This document shows positions 1 through 7,207 of a stretch of DNA of 13,433 nt, in pieces; position 1 is the stretch's first letter, and every line of letters begins with the position of its first letter. The position numbers and the translations under genes were made by a program. The stretch lies in contig DCHY01000023.1 of the NCBI GenBank assembly GCA_002315715.1, positions 29,495 through 42,927 of the forward strand, written 5' to 3'. The notes beneath the pieces were generated by a model, which was not told the DNA's origin, made no database searches, and was given only the letters and a program-made list of their open reading frames with translations. This DNA is from Clostridiales bacterium UBA1740 (GTDB taxonomy: Bacteria > Bacillota > Clostridia > Oscillospirales > CAG-272).

Positions 1-440
1 CCGCCGCCGCTATCGACAAGGACGGATGGCTTCATACCGGCGACCTTGCCGCCAGAACTCCCGAGGGCAATTACCGCATTACCGGCCGCTTAAAGGATAT
101 GATTATCCGCGGCGGTGAAAATATCTACCCCAAAGAGATTGAGGAAGTCATCTATACCAACCCGAAAGTCAAGGACGTGTCGGTCATCGGCGTGCCCGAC
201 GAACAGTACGGCGAGGAAGTCATGGCACAAATCATTCTCAAAGACGGCGAGAGCGCCACGGTGGACGAAATGCGCGCCTACATTGCCGGGCTCGTTGCCC
301 GTCACAAGGTGCCGCGCTACATCGAGTTTGTCGATTCCTTCCCGATGAACGCCGCCGGCAAAATTCTCAAATTCAAAATGAGAGAAGCCGCCGTCGAAAA
401 ACTCAATCTTCAAAAAGCCAACGGCATCGTCACGGCGTAA
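1..440 (+). CDS. Acyl-CoA synthetase / AMP-dependent ligase, C-terminal part (5' partial)
   Basis: The reading frame is open from base 3 and ends at the TAA at 438-440, so the gene starts upstream of the window. The visible part is the end of the large domain plus the mobile C-terminal domain of the ANL superfamily, which activates a carboxylic acid as acyl-AMP and then forms the CoA thioester. Seen directly: GWLHTGDLA (the Asp that binds the AMP ribose), the hinge GRLKDMIIRGGENIYP, and near the C-terminus PMNAAGKILK, whose GK lysine is the catalytic lysine of the A10 motif. The spacing between these motifs is normal, so the 3' end looks intact. The substrate cannot be read from this part; a medium- or long-chain fatty acid is a reasonable guess. 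The gene converges on rlmH across a 97-nt spacer holding two hairpins. Confidence 0.93.
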   Translation, partial: AAAIDKDGWLHTGDLAARTPEGNYRITGRLKDMIIRGGENIYPKEIEEVIYTNPKVKDVSVIGVPDEQYGEEVMAQIILKDGESATVDEMRAYIAGLVARHKVPRYIEFVDSFPMNAAGKILKFKMREAAVEKLNLQKANGIVTA

Positions 441-469
441 TATTTGTCGATTCCTTCCTATGAAAAAAA

Positions 470-487
470 GGCGGTGACATCACCGTC
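470..487 (-). terminator. Intrinsic terminator, minus strand (rlmH operon)
   Basis: Read on the minus strand, the hairpin GACGGTGATGTCACCGCC (with one G-T pair) is followed immediately by seven T (plus-strand A run 463-469). The plus strand has no T-tract after this hairpin, so it should act only on transcripts leaving rlmH, behind the stronger hairpin at 496-529. Confidence 0.7.
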
Positions 488-495
488 TCATAGCG

Positions 496-529
496 AAAAC
501 CCCTTTGGAAATCCATCCAAAGGGGTTTT
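496..529. terminator. Bidirectional terminator between the acyl-CoA synthetase gene and rlmH
   Basis: A perfect 13-bp stem, AAAACCCCTTTGG (496-508) with CCAAAGGGGTTTT (517-529), closes an 8-nt loop. The A and T tracts are part of the stem, so the hairpin ends in T on both strands. It lies between two converging genes and can terminate both. Confidence 0.88.
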
Positions 530-537
530 CTTTCGTT

Positions 538-1014
538 TTATTTATGATACGATTTTCCGGCGTTGATGGTCAAGGCTCTGTAAATCATCTCAGACAGCAT
601 AACGCGCATCAACTGATGGGGAAAAGTCAAACGGGATACCGAAAGTTTAAGGTCGGCAGCCGCCTTGACCTCGGGGGAAAGACCGTGGGAAGAACCGATG
701 ACGAAAAGCAGTTTGCCGGTGGAGTTTTCCGCCTTGCGGATTTCCGCTGCCAATTCTTCGGAAGAAAGCATTTTGCCTTCGACGCAAAGGGCGATTTTAT
801 AAACGTCTTTTGCCATTTTAGGAAGAATTTTCGCCGCTTCGGCTTCGAGTGCCGCCTTGACTTCCGACGGATTATCTTCGTTCTTGATGCGTTCTTCCTT
901 GATGTTGTATTCCTCAATCTTGGCATACGCACCGATGCGCTTGCAGTATTCCGACAGCGCATCCGACCAATATTTCTCTTTCAAAGTGCCGACCGTGATA
1001 AGGGTGATATTCAT
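538..1014 (-). CDS. rlmH: RlmH, 23S rRNA (pseudouridine-1915-N3)-methyltransferase
   Basis: This 158-residue protein has the normal RlmH length. It is an SPOUT-class enzyme that uses S-adenosylmethionine to methylate N3 of pseudouridine 1915 in helix 69 of 23S rRNA, acting on assembled 70S ribosomes. Seen directly: the N-terminus MNITLITVGTLKEKYW, the SPOUT knot signature FVIGSSHGLSPEV (about residues 104-116), LSVSRLTFPHQLMRVMLSEMIYRA, and the C-terminal tail GKSYHK, the YH(K/R) ending typical of the family. It is the last gene of the minus-strand operon. Its ATG overlaps the TGA of the cysteine desulfurase in an ATGA arrangement, which suggests translational coupling. Two terminator hairpins follow at 529-470. 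Confidence 0.97.
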   Translation of the reverse strand: MNITLITVGTLKEKYWSDALSEYCKRIGAYAKIEEYNIKEERIKNEDNPSEVKAALEAEAAKILPKMAKDVYKIALCVEGKMLSSEELAAEIRKAENSTGKLLFVIGSSHGLSPEVKAAADLKLSVSRLTFPHQLMRVMLSEMIYRALTINAGKSYHK

Positions 1015-2180
1015 CGTTTCCCTCCGATACGGGCGAGTTTTTGAAGCCCTTTTTCAAGTGCCGACAAGAGCGCTTGTACGTCCTCTTCCGTATTGCGGTA
1101 GGAGAAACTGATGCGGATAGAGCAGTCGGCTTCACTTGCCGTTCTGCCGAAAGCGACGAGGGCGGAACTGACTTCCGCGTGATGCGAAGAGCAGGCAGAA
1201 CCGCTCGAAACGCAAATGCCCTCCGCCGAAAGAAAATGCAGCATCGTTTCGCTCTTGATGCCGGGCAGGGTTATATTCAGAATGTGCGGCGCGTGCACGG
1301 GAGGCAACGTCACGGAGACGGCGGAAAGTGCCGGATTGTCCAAAACCCCTCTCAAAGTGCACTCTCTTAAGGCTTCCATCTTGGCAATACGCTCTTTTTG
1401 CGCGGAAAAACCGACCGAGGCGGCGGTTGCGAACGCGGCGATGCCCGGCACGTTTTCGGTGCCGGAACGGAAACCGTCCTCTTGTCCGCCTCCCAAAATC
1501 TGCGGCGCTAAGCCCTTGTTTTGGATGACGGCGCCCGATACGTAAAGAGCGCCGACGCCCTTCGGCCCTTCGATTTTATGGGAAGAGAGCGTTATCAGAT
1601 CGGCACCGAGAGTCGATACCGAAAAGGTAACCTTGAGATACGACTGCGTCGCGTCGGCGTGCAAAAGCGCATGCGGGCAACGGCTTTTCATCTCGCGCTT
1701 GACGGCGGCAAGGTCGTAGAGCGCCCCCGTCTCGTTGTTGACCATCATCATGCTGACGAGGATGACGTCGGGCGTCAATTCTTTTTTCAGCCTGTCCACG
1801 TCGAGGACACCCCCCACCGTCGGAATCCGAACGACGGAAAATCCCTCTTTCACCAAACGGGCAAGCGGCGAACCGACCGAGGCGTGCTCGCCGTCCGTCG
1901 TTAAAATTTTACCGTGTGCAAAGCGTTCTTTGGCATACGCACGGCCGAAAATCGCCAAATTGTTGGCTTCGCTTCCGCTCGCGGTAAAGACGAGGGTGCC
2001 GTCCTTGGCGCCGAGCGTTTTGAGAATCGTCTTGCGGCTGTCTCGCAGAATCGCCTCGGCATCCACCCCAAGCGTGTGCAGGGAAGAAGGGTTGCCGAAG
2101 TGCGTCTGTGAGACGTCGATATAGGTTTTCAGCGCTTCGTCCGAGATTTTCGTCGTCGCGCTGTTGTCGAGATAAATCAT
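1011..2180 (-). CDS. Cysteine desulfurase (NifS/IscS family)
   Basis: This 389-residue PLP enzyme converts cysteine to alanine and leaves a persulfide for Fe-S clusters, thiolated tRNA or other sulfur carriers. Seen directly: the N-terminus MIYLDNSATT, ASGSEANNLA (about 67-76, phosphate binding), His99 in GEHAS stacking on PLP, Asp176 and Gln179 in HADATQ, the Schiff-base Lys202 in SSHKIEGPKG, GGGQEDGFRSGTENV (about 230-244), and the catalytic Cys330 in SSGSACSSHH. All catalytic positions are present. The length and the absence of a long insertion fit the group I NifS/IscS type rather than SufS. The start ATG shares one base with the lipoprotein stop (TGATG) and its own stop overlaps the rlmH start by 4 nt. 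No iscU, thiI or mnmA is visible nearby, so the sulfur acceptor cannot be named. Confidence 0.96.
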   Translation of the reverse strand: MIYLDNSATTKISDEALKTYIDVSQTHFGNPSSLHTLGVDAEAILRDSRKTILKTLGAKDGTLVFTASGSEANNLAIFGRAYAKERFAHGKILTTDGEHASVGSPLARLVKEGFSVVRIPTVGGVLDVDRLKKELTPDVILVSMMMVNNETGALYDLAAVKREMKSRCPHALLHADATQSYLKVTFSVSTLGADLITLSSHKIEGPKGVGALYVSGAVIQNKGLAPQILGGGQEDGFRSGTENVPGIAAFATAASVGFSAQKERIAKMEALRECTLRGVLDNPALSAVSVTLPPVHAPHILNITLPGIKSETMLHFLSAEGICVSSGSACSSHHAEVSSALVAFGRTASEADCSIRISFSYRNTEEDVQALLSALEKGLQKLARIGGKR

Positions 2181-3184
2181 CAGAAAGTCACCTTTTCTGC
2201 CATTGTCAAAACGGCGGGAAGATAGGTTTCGTACACCGCCTCGGGTGCCGTGTAGGTATAAACGAAGCCGTGATTTTTCGCCACGAGAATGACTTGGTAA
2301 ACGTGCAGGGACGTGCCGAGATATTCGTAGGTGTATTCATACGCCAAAGCGCTTTTGGCATTGCCGAAGGAGGTCGTTTCGTTTTCGCGAATGACGGTAA
2401 GCCCGTCGACAAACCCTTCGAGCGCGGTTTTTCGGTTGTTAAAATATTCGTCAACGGCAACGCCCGTGGAGGTGGCTTCCCCCATCGTGAGGGTGGCGCC
2501 GTCCGCCGTTTTGGCGGTCACCATTCCGTCGTTCGCATAAAGCGTGAAGGCAGGCGCCATCCACAAATCAAAGCGGTTGACGACCTTGTCCGAAACGAGC
2601 GAGTAGCCGTCCGCATCCTTTTCATACACCGCCTGCGCCTTTTCGCGCTTTTCGTAGAAATTCACCGAAGTGAAAATATCTTTAACGTAGGTCAAGTAGT
2701 GAGAGAAACAGGTCTCTTCGGTATCTTCGTACGGCTCGTTGAAACTGTTGTAGGTGAAAAGATAGGTGTCGGTGCCGTACGAGGCGATGATTTGCAAGCA
2801 TTCAAAAGCGTTGTCCCCGTATTCGTAGGTGTAAAGGAAAGACTTAGCGTCGTCCGCGTTGCCGAAATTCACCGATTCCCCCATGGCTATCTCGGTGATG
2901 GCGTAGGGAAACTCCGCCTTGTGCGCCTCAAAATAGGCGACTTTGTCGGCGTCGTCCGGCTCGATTTTGACGAGAGTGACCGAGGTCGGGTTGACCGCCG
3001 TCACGTAGGCGCCGGCAATATCGCCGAAATAACTGTTGGTCCAGCCTTCGGGAACGTAAAAGTCAAAGCCGTAATCTTCCCCTCCGCGGCAGAGTTGCAT
3101 CCCGTCGGGTGCCGACTCTTTCGAGCAGGAGAATAAACAGCATAGACAACTGCAAACGAGTAGAATGAGTGCGATTTTTTTCAT
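2180..3184 (-). CDS. Lipoprotein with two tandem PsbP/DcrB-like domains
   Basis: This 334-residue protein of unknown function has a lipoprotein signal: basic MKK, a hydrophobic core, and the lipobox LFSC with lipidated Cys20. The signal core is unusually Cys-rich (Cys11, 13, 15, 16, 20). The mature part contains two similar copies, about residues 40-176 and 205-334. Each opens with a FDFYVPEGW- or FDLWMAPAF-type strand, has a central FGNA(D)xAK followed by a (L/Y)YTYEY strand, and closes with SVNF or KVTF. This layout resembles the PsbP/DcrB (DUF1795) fold; that assignment is inference from pattern. The start is supported by AAAGGA at about 3192-3197, which overlaps the murD stop codon and lies 7 nt from the ATG. 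It sits 11 nt after murD and overlaps the desulfurase start by 1 nt, so it is cotranscribed with housekeeping genes. It is predicted to be anchored outside the membrane. Confidence 0.85.
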   Translation of the reverse strand: MKKIALILLVCSCLCCLFSCSKESAPDGMQLCRGGEDYGFDFYVPEGWTNSYFGDIAGAYVTAVNPTSVTLVKIEPDDADKVAYFEAHKAEFPYAITEIAMGESVNFGNADDAKSFLYTYEYGDNAFECLQIIASYGTDTYLFTYNSFNEPYEDTEETCFSHYLTYVKDIFTSVNFYEKREKAQAVYEKDADGYSLVSDKVVNRFDLWMAPAFTLYANDGMVTAKTADGATLTMGEATSTGVAVDEYFNNRKTALEGFVDGLTVIRENETTSFGNAKSALAYEYTYEYLGTSLHVYQVILVAKNHGFVYTYTAPEAVYETYLPAVLTMAEKVTF

Positions 3185-3195
3185 GTTGACATCCT

Positions 3196-4557
3196 TTATG
3201 TTAACTTATTCACTTCTTTTCGGAAAGCCTCGCCGCGCTCCTCAAAATTGCGAAAAGCGTCGAAACTGGTCGCGGCAGGGGAGAGAAGCACCACGTCGCC
3301 GGGCAGGGCGAAGGATGCTGCGATTTTCACCGCTTCTTTCATAGTATCGGCGTACTCGATAAACGCGCCGCATTGGGAAAACGCATCGGATTTTGACAAA
3401 AGCGTTCCGATTTCCGTCGCGGTTTCTCCCGTGAGAATAACGCCCTTTGCCTTGCTTGCCAAAACCGGCACCAAGGAATCAAAGGGGACTTTTTTGCCCC
3501 GTCCGCCGAGAATGACGATGGTTTTTTGCGCAAAAGTGCCGAGGGTCGCTATCGTTCTGGCAGGCGAAGAATCAATGGAGGAATCGACGTAGGTAACGCC
3601 GTCAACCACGCCGACGGTCTGTGCCCGATGGGGGATACCCGAAAAGGTTTTGGCAAGCGTTGCCGCAAAAGAAAGGTCAAAATAACCGTATGCCAAAGCC
3701 ACCGCCGCCATCAGATTGCCGACGTTGTAAAGCCCCGGCACTTTCATATCGTTGATACGGAAAATCTTCTTTTCGTTCAAAAAGACGTCCTCGCCCGCGC
3801 GGAACACCGTCACGTCCGCCCCGATACTTTTGTGTTCTTTTCGGCTTTTTTCGAGAGAAAAAACGGCAAAGGGCTTGGATGAAAGGGACGATCGGCAGAG
3901 CGGAGAATCGGCATTGAGCACCGGCTCTTCGGCGTATGTGTATATATGAGATTTGGCTTCGCTGTAAGCGGAAAAACTTCCGTGGAAATCCAAATGATTT
4001 TCGGAAAGGGTGGTTATCACGGCGCGCTTGGTGCGCGGCGTGAGGTTGGAAAGCTGAAAGGAGGACAGTTCCACTGTGTACTTCGCCGTCTTTTCGTTGT
4101 CGAGAAGATACGGACAAAGCGGCACGCCGATGTTGCCGCCGAGGCGAACGGGAAAATCGCCGTTTTCGAGCAGTCTTGACAGCATCGAAACCGTCGTGCT
4201 TTTTCCGTCGGAACCCGTCACGGCAAAGACCTCGCCCGCGACCTCTCGGAAAAAGAGGTCACAGTCGGAAGAGATGAGGATCCCCCGCGCTTTGGCAGCG
4301 GCGATTTCCTTCTTGTCTTCTTTCACCGACGGAGACAGAAAGAGAACGTCCTCGTCGATGTCGGACAAATACCCGCCGCCGCACAAAAGCGACGCGTGAA
4401 CGTCCTTCGGAAGCGCGACGGGATTTTGCGAGCGAAACACGAAATTTCGAAAGCCGCGCTCGAACAAATACCGATATACGCCGATATTGGAGCGCCCGAC
4501 TCCCACAAAGCCTATCTTTTCACGTCCGTTCCGGGAAGAAAGAAAGGAAAACGACAT
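3196..4557 (-). CDS. murD: MurD, UDP-N-acetylmuramoyl-L-alanine--D-glutamate ligase
   Basis: This 453-residue cytoplasmic Mur ligase adds D-glutamate to UDP-MurNAc-L-Ala using ATP. Seen directly: an N-terminal nucleotide-sugar domain with GFVGVGRSNIGV (about 16-27), the ATP P-loop TGSDGKSTT (114-122), ELSSFQLSNL (163-172), ENHLDFHGS (186-194), the lysine likely carbamylated (Lys202 in SEAKSHIY), VPGLYNVGNLMAA (273-285), the C-terminal domain with DSSIDSSPART (325-335), and LLSPAATSFDAFRNFEERG (424-442). The P-loop Asp where many MurD have Asn, and the SSIDSSP signature, are in my recollection typical of clostridial MurD. The Tyr in GLYN where many family members have His is a small deviation. 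It is the first gene of the minus-strand operon, with GAGG 5 nt before the ATG and a strong promoter 27-50 nt upstream. Confidence 0.96.
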   Translation of the reverse strand: MSFSFLSSRNGREKIGFVGVGRSNIGVYRYLFERGFRNFVFRSQNPVALPKDVHASLLCGGGYLSDIDEDVLFLSPSVKEDKKEIAAAKARGILISSDCDLFFREVAGEVFAVTGSDGKSTTVSMLSRLLENGDFPVRLGGNIGVPLCPYLLDNEKTAKYTVELSSFQLSNLTPRTKRAVITTLSENHLDFHGSFSAYSEAKSHIYTYAEEPVLNADSPLCRSSLSSKPFAVFSLEKSRKEHKSIGADVTVFRAGEDVFLNEKKIFRINDMKVPGLYNVGNLMAAVALAYGYFDLSFAATLAKTFSGIPHRAQTVGVVDGVTYVDSSIDSSPARTIATLGTFAQKTIVILGGRGKKVPFDSLVPVLASKAKGVILTGETATEIGTLLSKSDAFSQCGAFIEYADTMKEAVKIAASFALPGDVVLLSPAATSFDAFRNFEERGEAFRKEVNKLT

Positions 4558-4583
4558 TTTAACCTCGCTTTGTAATCTATTCT

Positions 4584-4612
4584 ATTATAATGCGAAGAAG
4601 GTTATATTGCAA
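4584..4612 (-). promoter_or_regulatory. Sigma-A-type promoter for the murD operon
   Basis: On the minus strand, -35 TTGCAA (4612-4607), a 17-nt spacer and a perfect -10 TATAAT (4589-4584). The expected start of transcription is near 4577, giving a short leader of about 20 nt before the murD ATG. Confidence 0.82.
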
Positions 4613-4643
4613 CCACTAAAATGTAAAAATCGAGGAAAAACGC

Positions 4644-4672
4644 TTGCCACGCGGCGTCGGATATGCTATCAT
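4644..4672 (+). promoter_or_regulatory. Extended -10 promoter for the beta-helix lipoprotein gene
   Basis: TTGCCA (4644-4649), 17-nt spacer, TATCAT (4667-4672), with TGC immediately before the -10, an extended -10 TGn element. It diverges from the murD promoter, with the two -35 boxes 31 nt apart. The block ATATGCTATCATAG recurs almost exactly at the promoter of the phosphoesterase gene. Confidence 0.78.
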
Positions 4673-4698
4673 AGAAAAAAACGAAAGGGAGCAAAACC

Positions 4699-5952
4699 GT
4701 GAAAAAACAGATAACGGTCATCCTCGCACTCTTTCTGTCTGTCACGCTGTTTCTTTCCTCTTGCGGAACATCCGATATCATCGCCATCAGCGGCGACGGC
4801 TATTGGGTGATTTTCGGCGAAAAGACCGACACTAAAGCCGTGGCTCAAGACGGTAAAGACGGCGTCGACGGTAAAGACGGAGAAGACGGCAAAGACGGAG
4901 AAGACGGAGCGGATGCACAAACGATGGATATCAAAGAACTCGGTTACGTCATCGTCAGTGAATACGTCAAAAACGACGGGAGTGAGAGCGTTTCCGACGG
5001 CATTCAGGCGTTGATTGACAATAACCCCAACCGAACGCTGTATTTTCCGGACGGCGTTTACCTTCTCGACAAACCGCTGTTGACCTCCGCCAATCCGAGC
5101 AAAAGTGTGCATCTGTTGCTTTCCAATTACGCCGTGCTTCGGGCATCGGAGAATTGGCAGGGCGGTTCCCTTGTCAATTTCGGCGGTGCCGAAAAATATA
5201 ACAACGTCACCTCTTGCGGTTCCAACTACGGCATTGACGGCGGTATTTTGGATGGCAACCATCTGGCAAACGGCGTGGAGATCTCCTCCGGCAGAGAAAC
5301 GCGGATTCGCAATCTTTCGATGAAAAACTGCCTTTACGGTATCTATATTCACGACGGGGCGAACAGCACCTCTTCCGATGCGGATATTATGGATTGCACC
5401 ATCATCGGTTCCGACGTTACGCAAACGTCCGTCGGCATCTACTTAAACAAAGCCAACGACAACACCTTCACGAACGTTCGTATCGGACACTGTCAAGTCG
5501 GCGTCCGTTTGCAGAGCAGTAGCGGCAACGTCCTGCGGAACGTCCATCCGTTATACTGCATGGCGCACGACGATTATCAGTCCGGCGTCGGATTCTGGGA
5601 TGAAAGCGGTTCCAACACCTTCGATTATTGCTATGCGGATCAGTTTGCTACGGCTTTCAAGGTGAAAGGCGTTTCCTGCTTCACGGATTGCTGGGCATTT
5701 TGGTACACCGCAAACGATCCCATCATCAACTCGGAAACCATCTTTGATGCCCCGAACGGCTTTCAGTCGGTCGTCACGCGCCTGCACGTCGGTTTTTGCA
5801 AAGAACCGTCCGGCAGTTCCAAGGTAGTGCCCCGCACGGTCGTCAACGACCACGGCAAGGGGGGATCCGGCATCCTGCGCGACACTGTCGGGAGCCTTTC
5901 CAAGGCAACGGACAACACGCATATTCAATATCTCGTTGATTCGGACGGATAA
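4699..5952 (+). CDS. Surface lipoprotein with collagen-like tract and parallel beta-helix
   Basis: This 417-residue exported lipoprotein starts at GTG 4699, with AAAGGGAG 7 nt upstream. It has a signal peptide with lipobox LSSC (Cys22), then a short GDGYWVIFGEKT segment (32-43) of the kind often found before Gly-X-Y tracts. Seven Gly-X-Y triplets follow (51-72, rich in DGK and DGE). From about residue 80 to 340 it looks like a right-handed parallel beta-helix: a PDGVYLLDKPL strand, then recurring G(I/V)xI/V-N/G turns such as GGILDGN, NGVEISSG, YGIYIHDG, VGIYLNKANDNTFTNV and VGVRLQSSSGNVLRNV. This resembles pectate-lyase-3, tailspike or PbH1-repeat proteins. I cannot identify catalytic carboxylates, so it may be a polysaccharide-acting enzyme or a structural or adhesive protein. 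A strong terminator follows 20 nt after the stop. Confidence 0.87.
   Translation: MKKQITVILALFLSVTLFLSSCGTSDIIAISGDGYWVIFGEKTDTKAVAQDGKDGVDGKDGEDGKDGEDGADAQTMDIKELGYVIVSEYVKNDGSESVSDGIQALIDNNPNRTLYFPDGVYLLDKPLLTSANPSKSVHLLLSNYAVLRASENWQGGSLVNFGGAEKYNNVTSCGSNYGIDGGILDGNHLANGVEISSGRETRIRNLSMKNCLYGIYIHDGANSTSSDADIMDCTIIGSDVTQTSVGIYLNKANDNTFTNVRIGHCQVGVRLQSSSGNVLRNVHPLYCMAHDDYQSGVGFWDESGSNTFDYCYADQFATAFKVKGVSCFTDCWAFWYTANDPIINSETIFDAPNGFQSVVTRLHVGFCKEPSGSSKVVPRTVVNDHGKGGSGILRDTVGSLSKATDNTHIQYLVDSDG
4849..4914 (+). repeat. In-gene tandem repeat encoding the collagen-like Gly-X-Y tract
   Basis: 9-bp and 18-bp near-identical units built on GACGG(T/C)AAAGACGG(A/C)(G/)... encode seven Gly-X-Y triplets of acidic and lysine type (DGK, DGV, DGE). 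Two consecutive 18-bp units (GGNAAAGACGGAGAAGAC) differ at one position. Such tracts can change length by slippage in whole triplets. Confidence 0.85.
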
Positions 5953-5971
5953 TTTCTCGAATACGGAGCAT

Positions 5972-6009
5972 AAAATAACAGGGAGTCGCAATCGACTCCC
6001 TGTTATTTT
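5972..6009. terminator. Bidirectional terminator shared by the beta-helix lipoprotein gene and rnpB
   Basis: A perfect 17-bp stem, AAAATAACAGGGAGTCG (5972-5988) with CGACTCCCTGTTATTTT (5993-6009), closes a CAAT loop. Because the stem includes flanking A and T tracts, it ends in T on both strands. It lies 19 nt after the lipoprotein stop on the plus strand and directly after the 3' end of rnpB on the minus strand. Confidence 0.92.
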
Positions 6010-6012
6010 GTT

Positions 6013-6381
6013 AAACTGAACTTGTAAGCCGGGTTCTGTACGTTTGACCGCAACAATCATCTATCTTCACCGTGAATTGCTTCGCGGTTTGAGCTTGCGC
6101 TCTGCCACCGAGAACCGAATACGGCGGGCAGCCGTCATCTTGCGATGGGTTCTGGGTGTTGCTTCGGATAGGGTTTACAGCGAGCCCGCGTTACCGTGGG
6201 TTCGGGTGAGCTCTTACCTCGCCTTTCCACCCTTACCGTCTTGCGACGGCGGTATATCTCTGTTGCACTTTCCCGGAGGTCACCCTCGGCGGACGTTATC
6301 CGTTATCCTGCCCTATGAAGCCCGGACTTTCCTCACCGTAATACCTTTCGGCAACATACGGCGCGATTGTCCCGTTCAGTT
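6013..6381 (-). ncRNA. rnpB: RNase P RNA
   Basis: This is the catalytic RNA of ribonuclease P, which removes the 5' leader from tRNA precursors. Read on the minus strand it contains the conserved 5' core GAGGAAAGTCCGGGC (6334-6320), CATAGGGCAGGATAACG, GGGAAAGTGCAACAGAGA, AAGGGTGGAAAGGCGAGGTAAGAG followed by CTCACC (6218-6205 region), and the 3' core ACAGAACCCGGCTT (6039-6026), which pairs with the 5' core to form P4. The ends pair as P1: AACTGAAC near 6381-6374 with GTTCAGTT at 6021-6014. The length is about 369 nt, with ends estimated from P1, the promoter and the terminator. I did not resolve whether it is A-type or B-type. It has its own promoter and uses the shared terminator at 6009-5972. 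Confidence 0.96.
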
Positions 6382-6387
6382 TGTCAT

Positions 6388-6416
6388 AGATTACCACAAA
6401 AATGCCACTTTGTCAA
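6388..6416 (-). promoter_or_regulatory. Promoter of rnpB (consensus -35, extended -10)
   Basis: On the minus strand, a perfect -35 TTGACA (6416-6411), a 17-nt spacer ending in TGG, and -10 TAATCT (6393-6388), a weaker match supported by the extended -10 TGn. Predicted start is about 6381, exactly where the P1 helix begins. The -35 box touches the ribosome binding site of the divergent glycosyltransferase gene. Confidence 0.8.
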
Positions 6417-6427
6417 GAGGAGAAAAG

Positions 6428-7198
6428 ATGAAAAAAGGATGGTTCTTCGGCGTGCCTATCCTGCTCGGAAAAAGGGCGGAATTGCAAAGAGCGGCGGAAA
6501 CATGCCTCTCACACCACGGCATATTGCACACCGTCAATCCCCTGATGCTCTCCTACGCCTTGACGAACGTATCGTTTCGCCGCGTTTTGCGCGACGGCGT
6601 CAATATGCCCGACGGCGTCGGCATCAAACTTTCTTTTCTCCTAAAAGGAGAAAAAACAGACGTTTATCCCGGCATTGACCTATGCGAAACGTTGTTTGCA
6701 AAGGCAAAATCCGTCGTGTTTTACGGCGCTGAAAAGGGCGTTGCGCAAAGAGCGTTTGAGACTCTCGCGAAAAAGCATCAAAACGCACCGACCGCCTGTT
6801 TTTTTGACGGTTTTGAAACGAAAAGGGAAGAGGTTGAAGCCGCCCTTCACCGGCAAAAGCCCGATCTCGTTTTCGTCGCGCTCGGCACGCCGAGGCAGGA
6901 AAGAGAAATGCAAAAACTGTACGACGCATACCCCCTCGCCCTTTACGTGGGCGTCGGCGGTGCGTTTGACGTTTGGGCAGGCGATAGGCAAAGAGCCCCG
7001 AGGGCGGTTCGCACATGCGGTTTGGAATGGCTCTATCGCATGGGTAAAGAGCCGAAAAGACTCAAAAATCTTCCGCGCCTTTTGCTCTTTTCCGCCGCTT
7101 CCGTCTTGGGCGTTTTTCGCCGTTTTCGGGGAAGGGGGAAAAGCGAAACTTTCACCGTATCTATAGATACGCCAAACAAAAATATTGTTAAAAATTGA
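6428..7198 (+). CDS. WecG/TagA/CpsF-family glycosyltransferase (GT26)
   Basis: This 256-residue enzyme belongs to the family that moves N-acetylmannosamine or a related sugar from a UDP-sugar onto a polyprenyl-diphosphate-linked sugar, early in wall teichoic acid or surface polysaccharide assembly. Seen directly: TVNPLMLSYA (35-44), the catalytic-type Asp62 in MPDGVGIK, PGIDL (81-85), FVALGTPRQE (149-158), GVGGAFDVWAGDRQRAP (175-191) and GLEWLYR (198-204). A basic C-terminal tail with hydrophobic stretches (about 205-236) matches the membrane-associating appendage of TagA. The start is the ATG at 6428, 6 nt after AGAGGAG. The frame stays open upstream to 6044, but that part is antisense to rnpB and is not coding. 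I found no convincing promoter of its own. The exact sugar and polymer cannot be read from the sequence. Confidence 0.93.
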   Translation: MKKGWFFGVPILLGKRAELQRAAETCLSHHGILHTVNPLMLSYALTNVSFRRVLRDGVNMPDGVGIKLSFLLKGEKTDVYPGIDLCETLFAKAKSVVFYGAEKGVAQRAFETLAKKHQNAPTACFFDGFETKREEVEAALHRQKPDLVFVALGTPRQEREMQKLYDAYPLALYVGVGGAFDVWAGDRQRAPRAVRTCGLEWLYRMGKEPKRLKNLPRLLLFSAASVLGVFRRFRGRGKSETFTVSIDTPNKNIVKN

Positions 7199-7207
7199 GC
7201 AAACCTA

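Noticed and set aside
505..1044. Plus-strand open frame of 179 codons antisense to rlmH
   Set aside because: It begins inside the terminator hairpin and lies entirely opposite a clear RlmH.
2108..3136. Plus-strand open frame of 342 codons antisense to the murD-linked lipoprotein
   Set aside because: It is Arg/Val/Gly/His-rich with no recognisable domain or ribosome binding site. It mirrors the codon bias of the real gene, which has a lipobox, a duplicated domain and operon context.
4849..4914. Short tandem repeats considered as a CRISPR-like or regulatory array
   Set aside because: The units are contiguous, in frame and encode Gly-X-Y triplets; there are no spacers. No CRISPR array is present in the window.
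4669..5424. Minus-strand open frame of 251 codons antisense to the beta-helix lipoprotein
   Set aside because: It starts within coding repeats of the real gene, has no ribosome binding site and would cross the mapped promoter. Its composition is that of a reverse-strand shadow.
6044..6427. Upstream extension of the glycosyltransferase reading frame to 384 residues
   Set aside because: This part lies on the opposite strand of rnpB, whose conserved cores are unmistakable. The extension has no family similarity, and ATG 6428 has a proper ribosome binding site and matches the family N-terminus.
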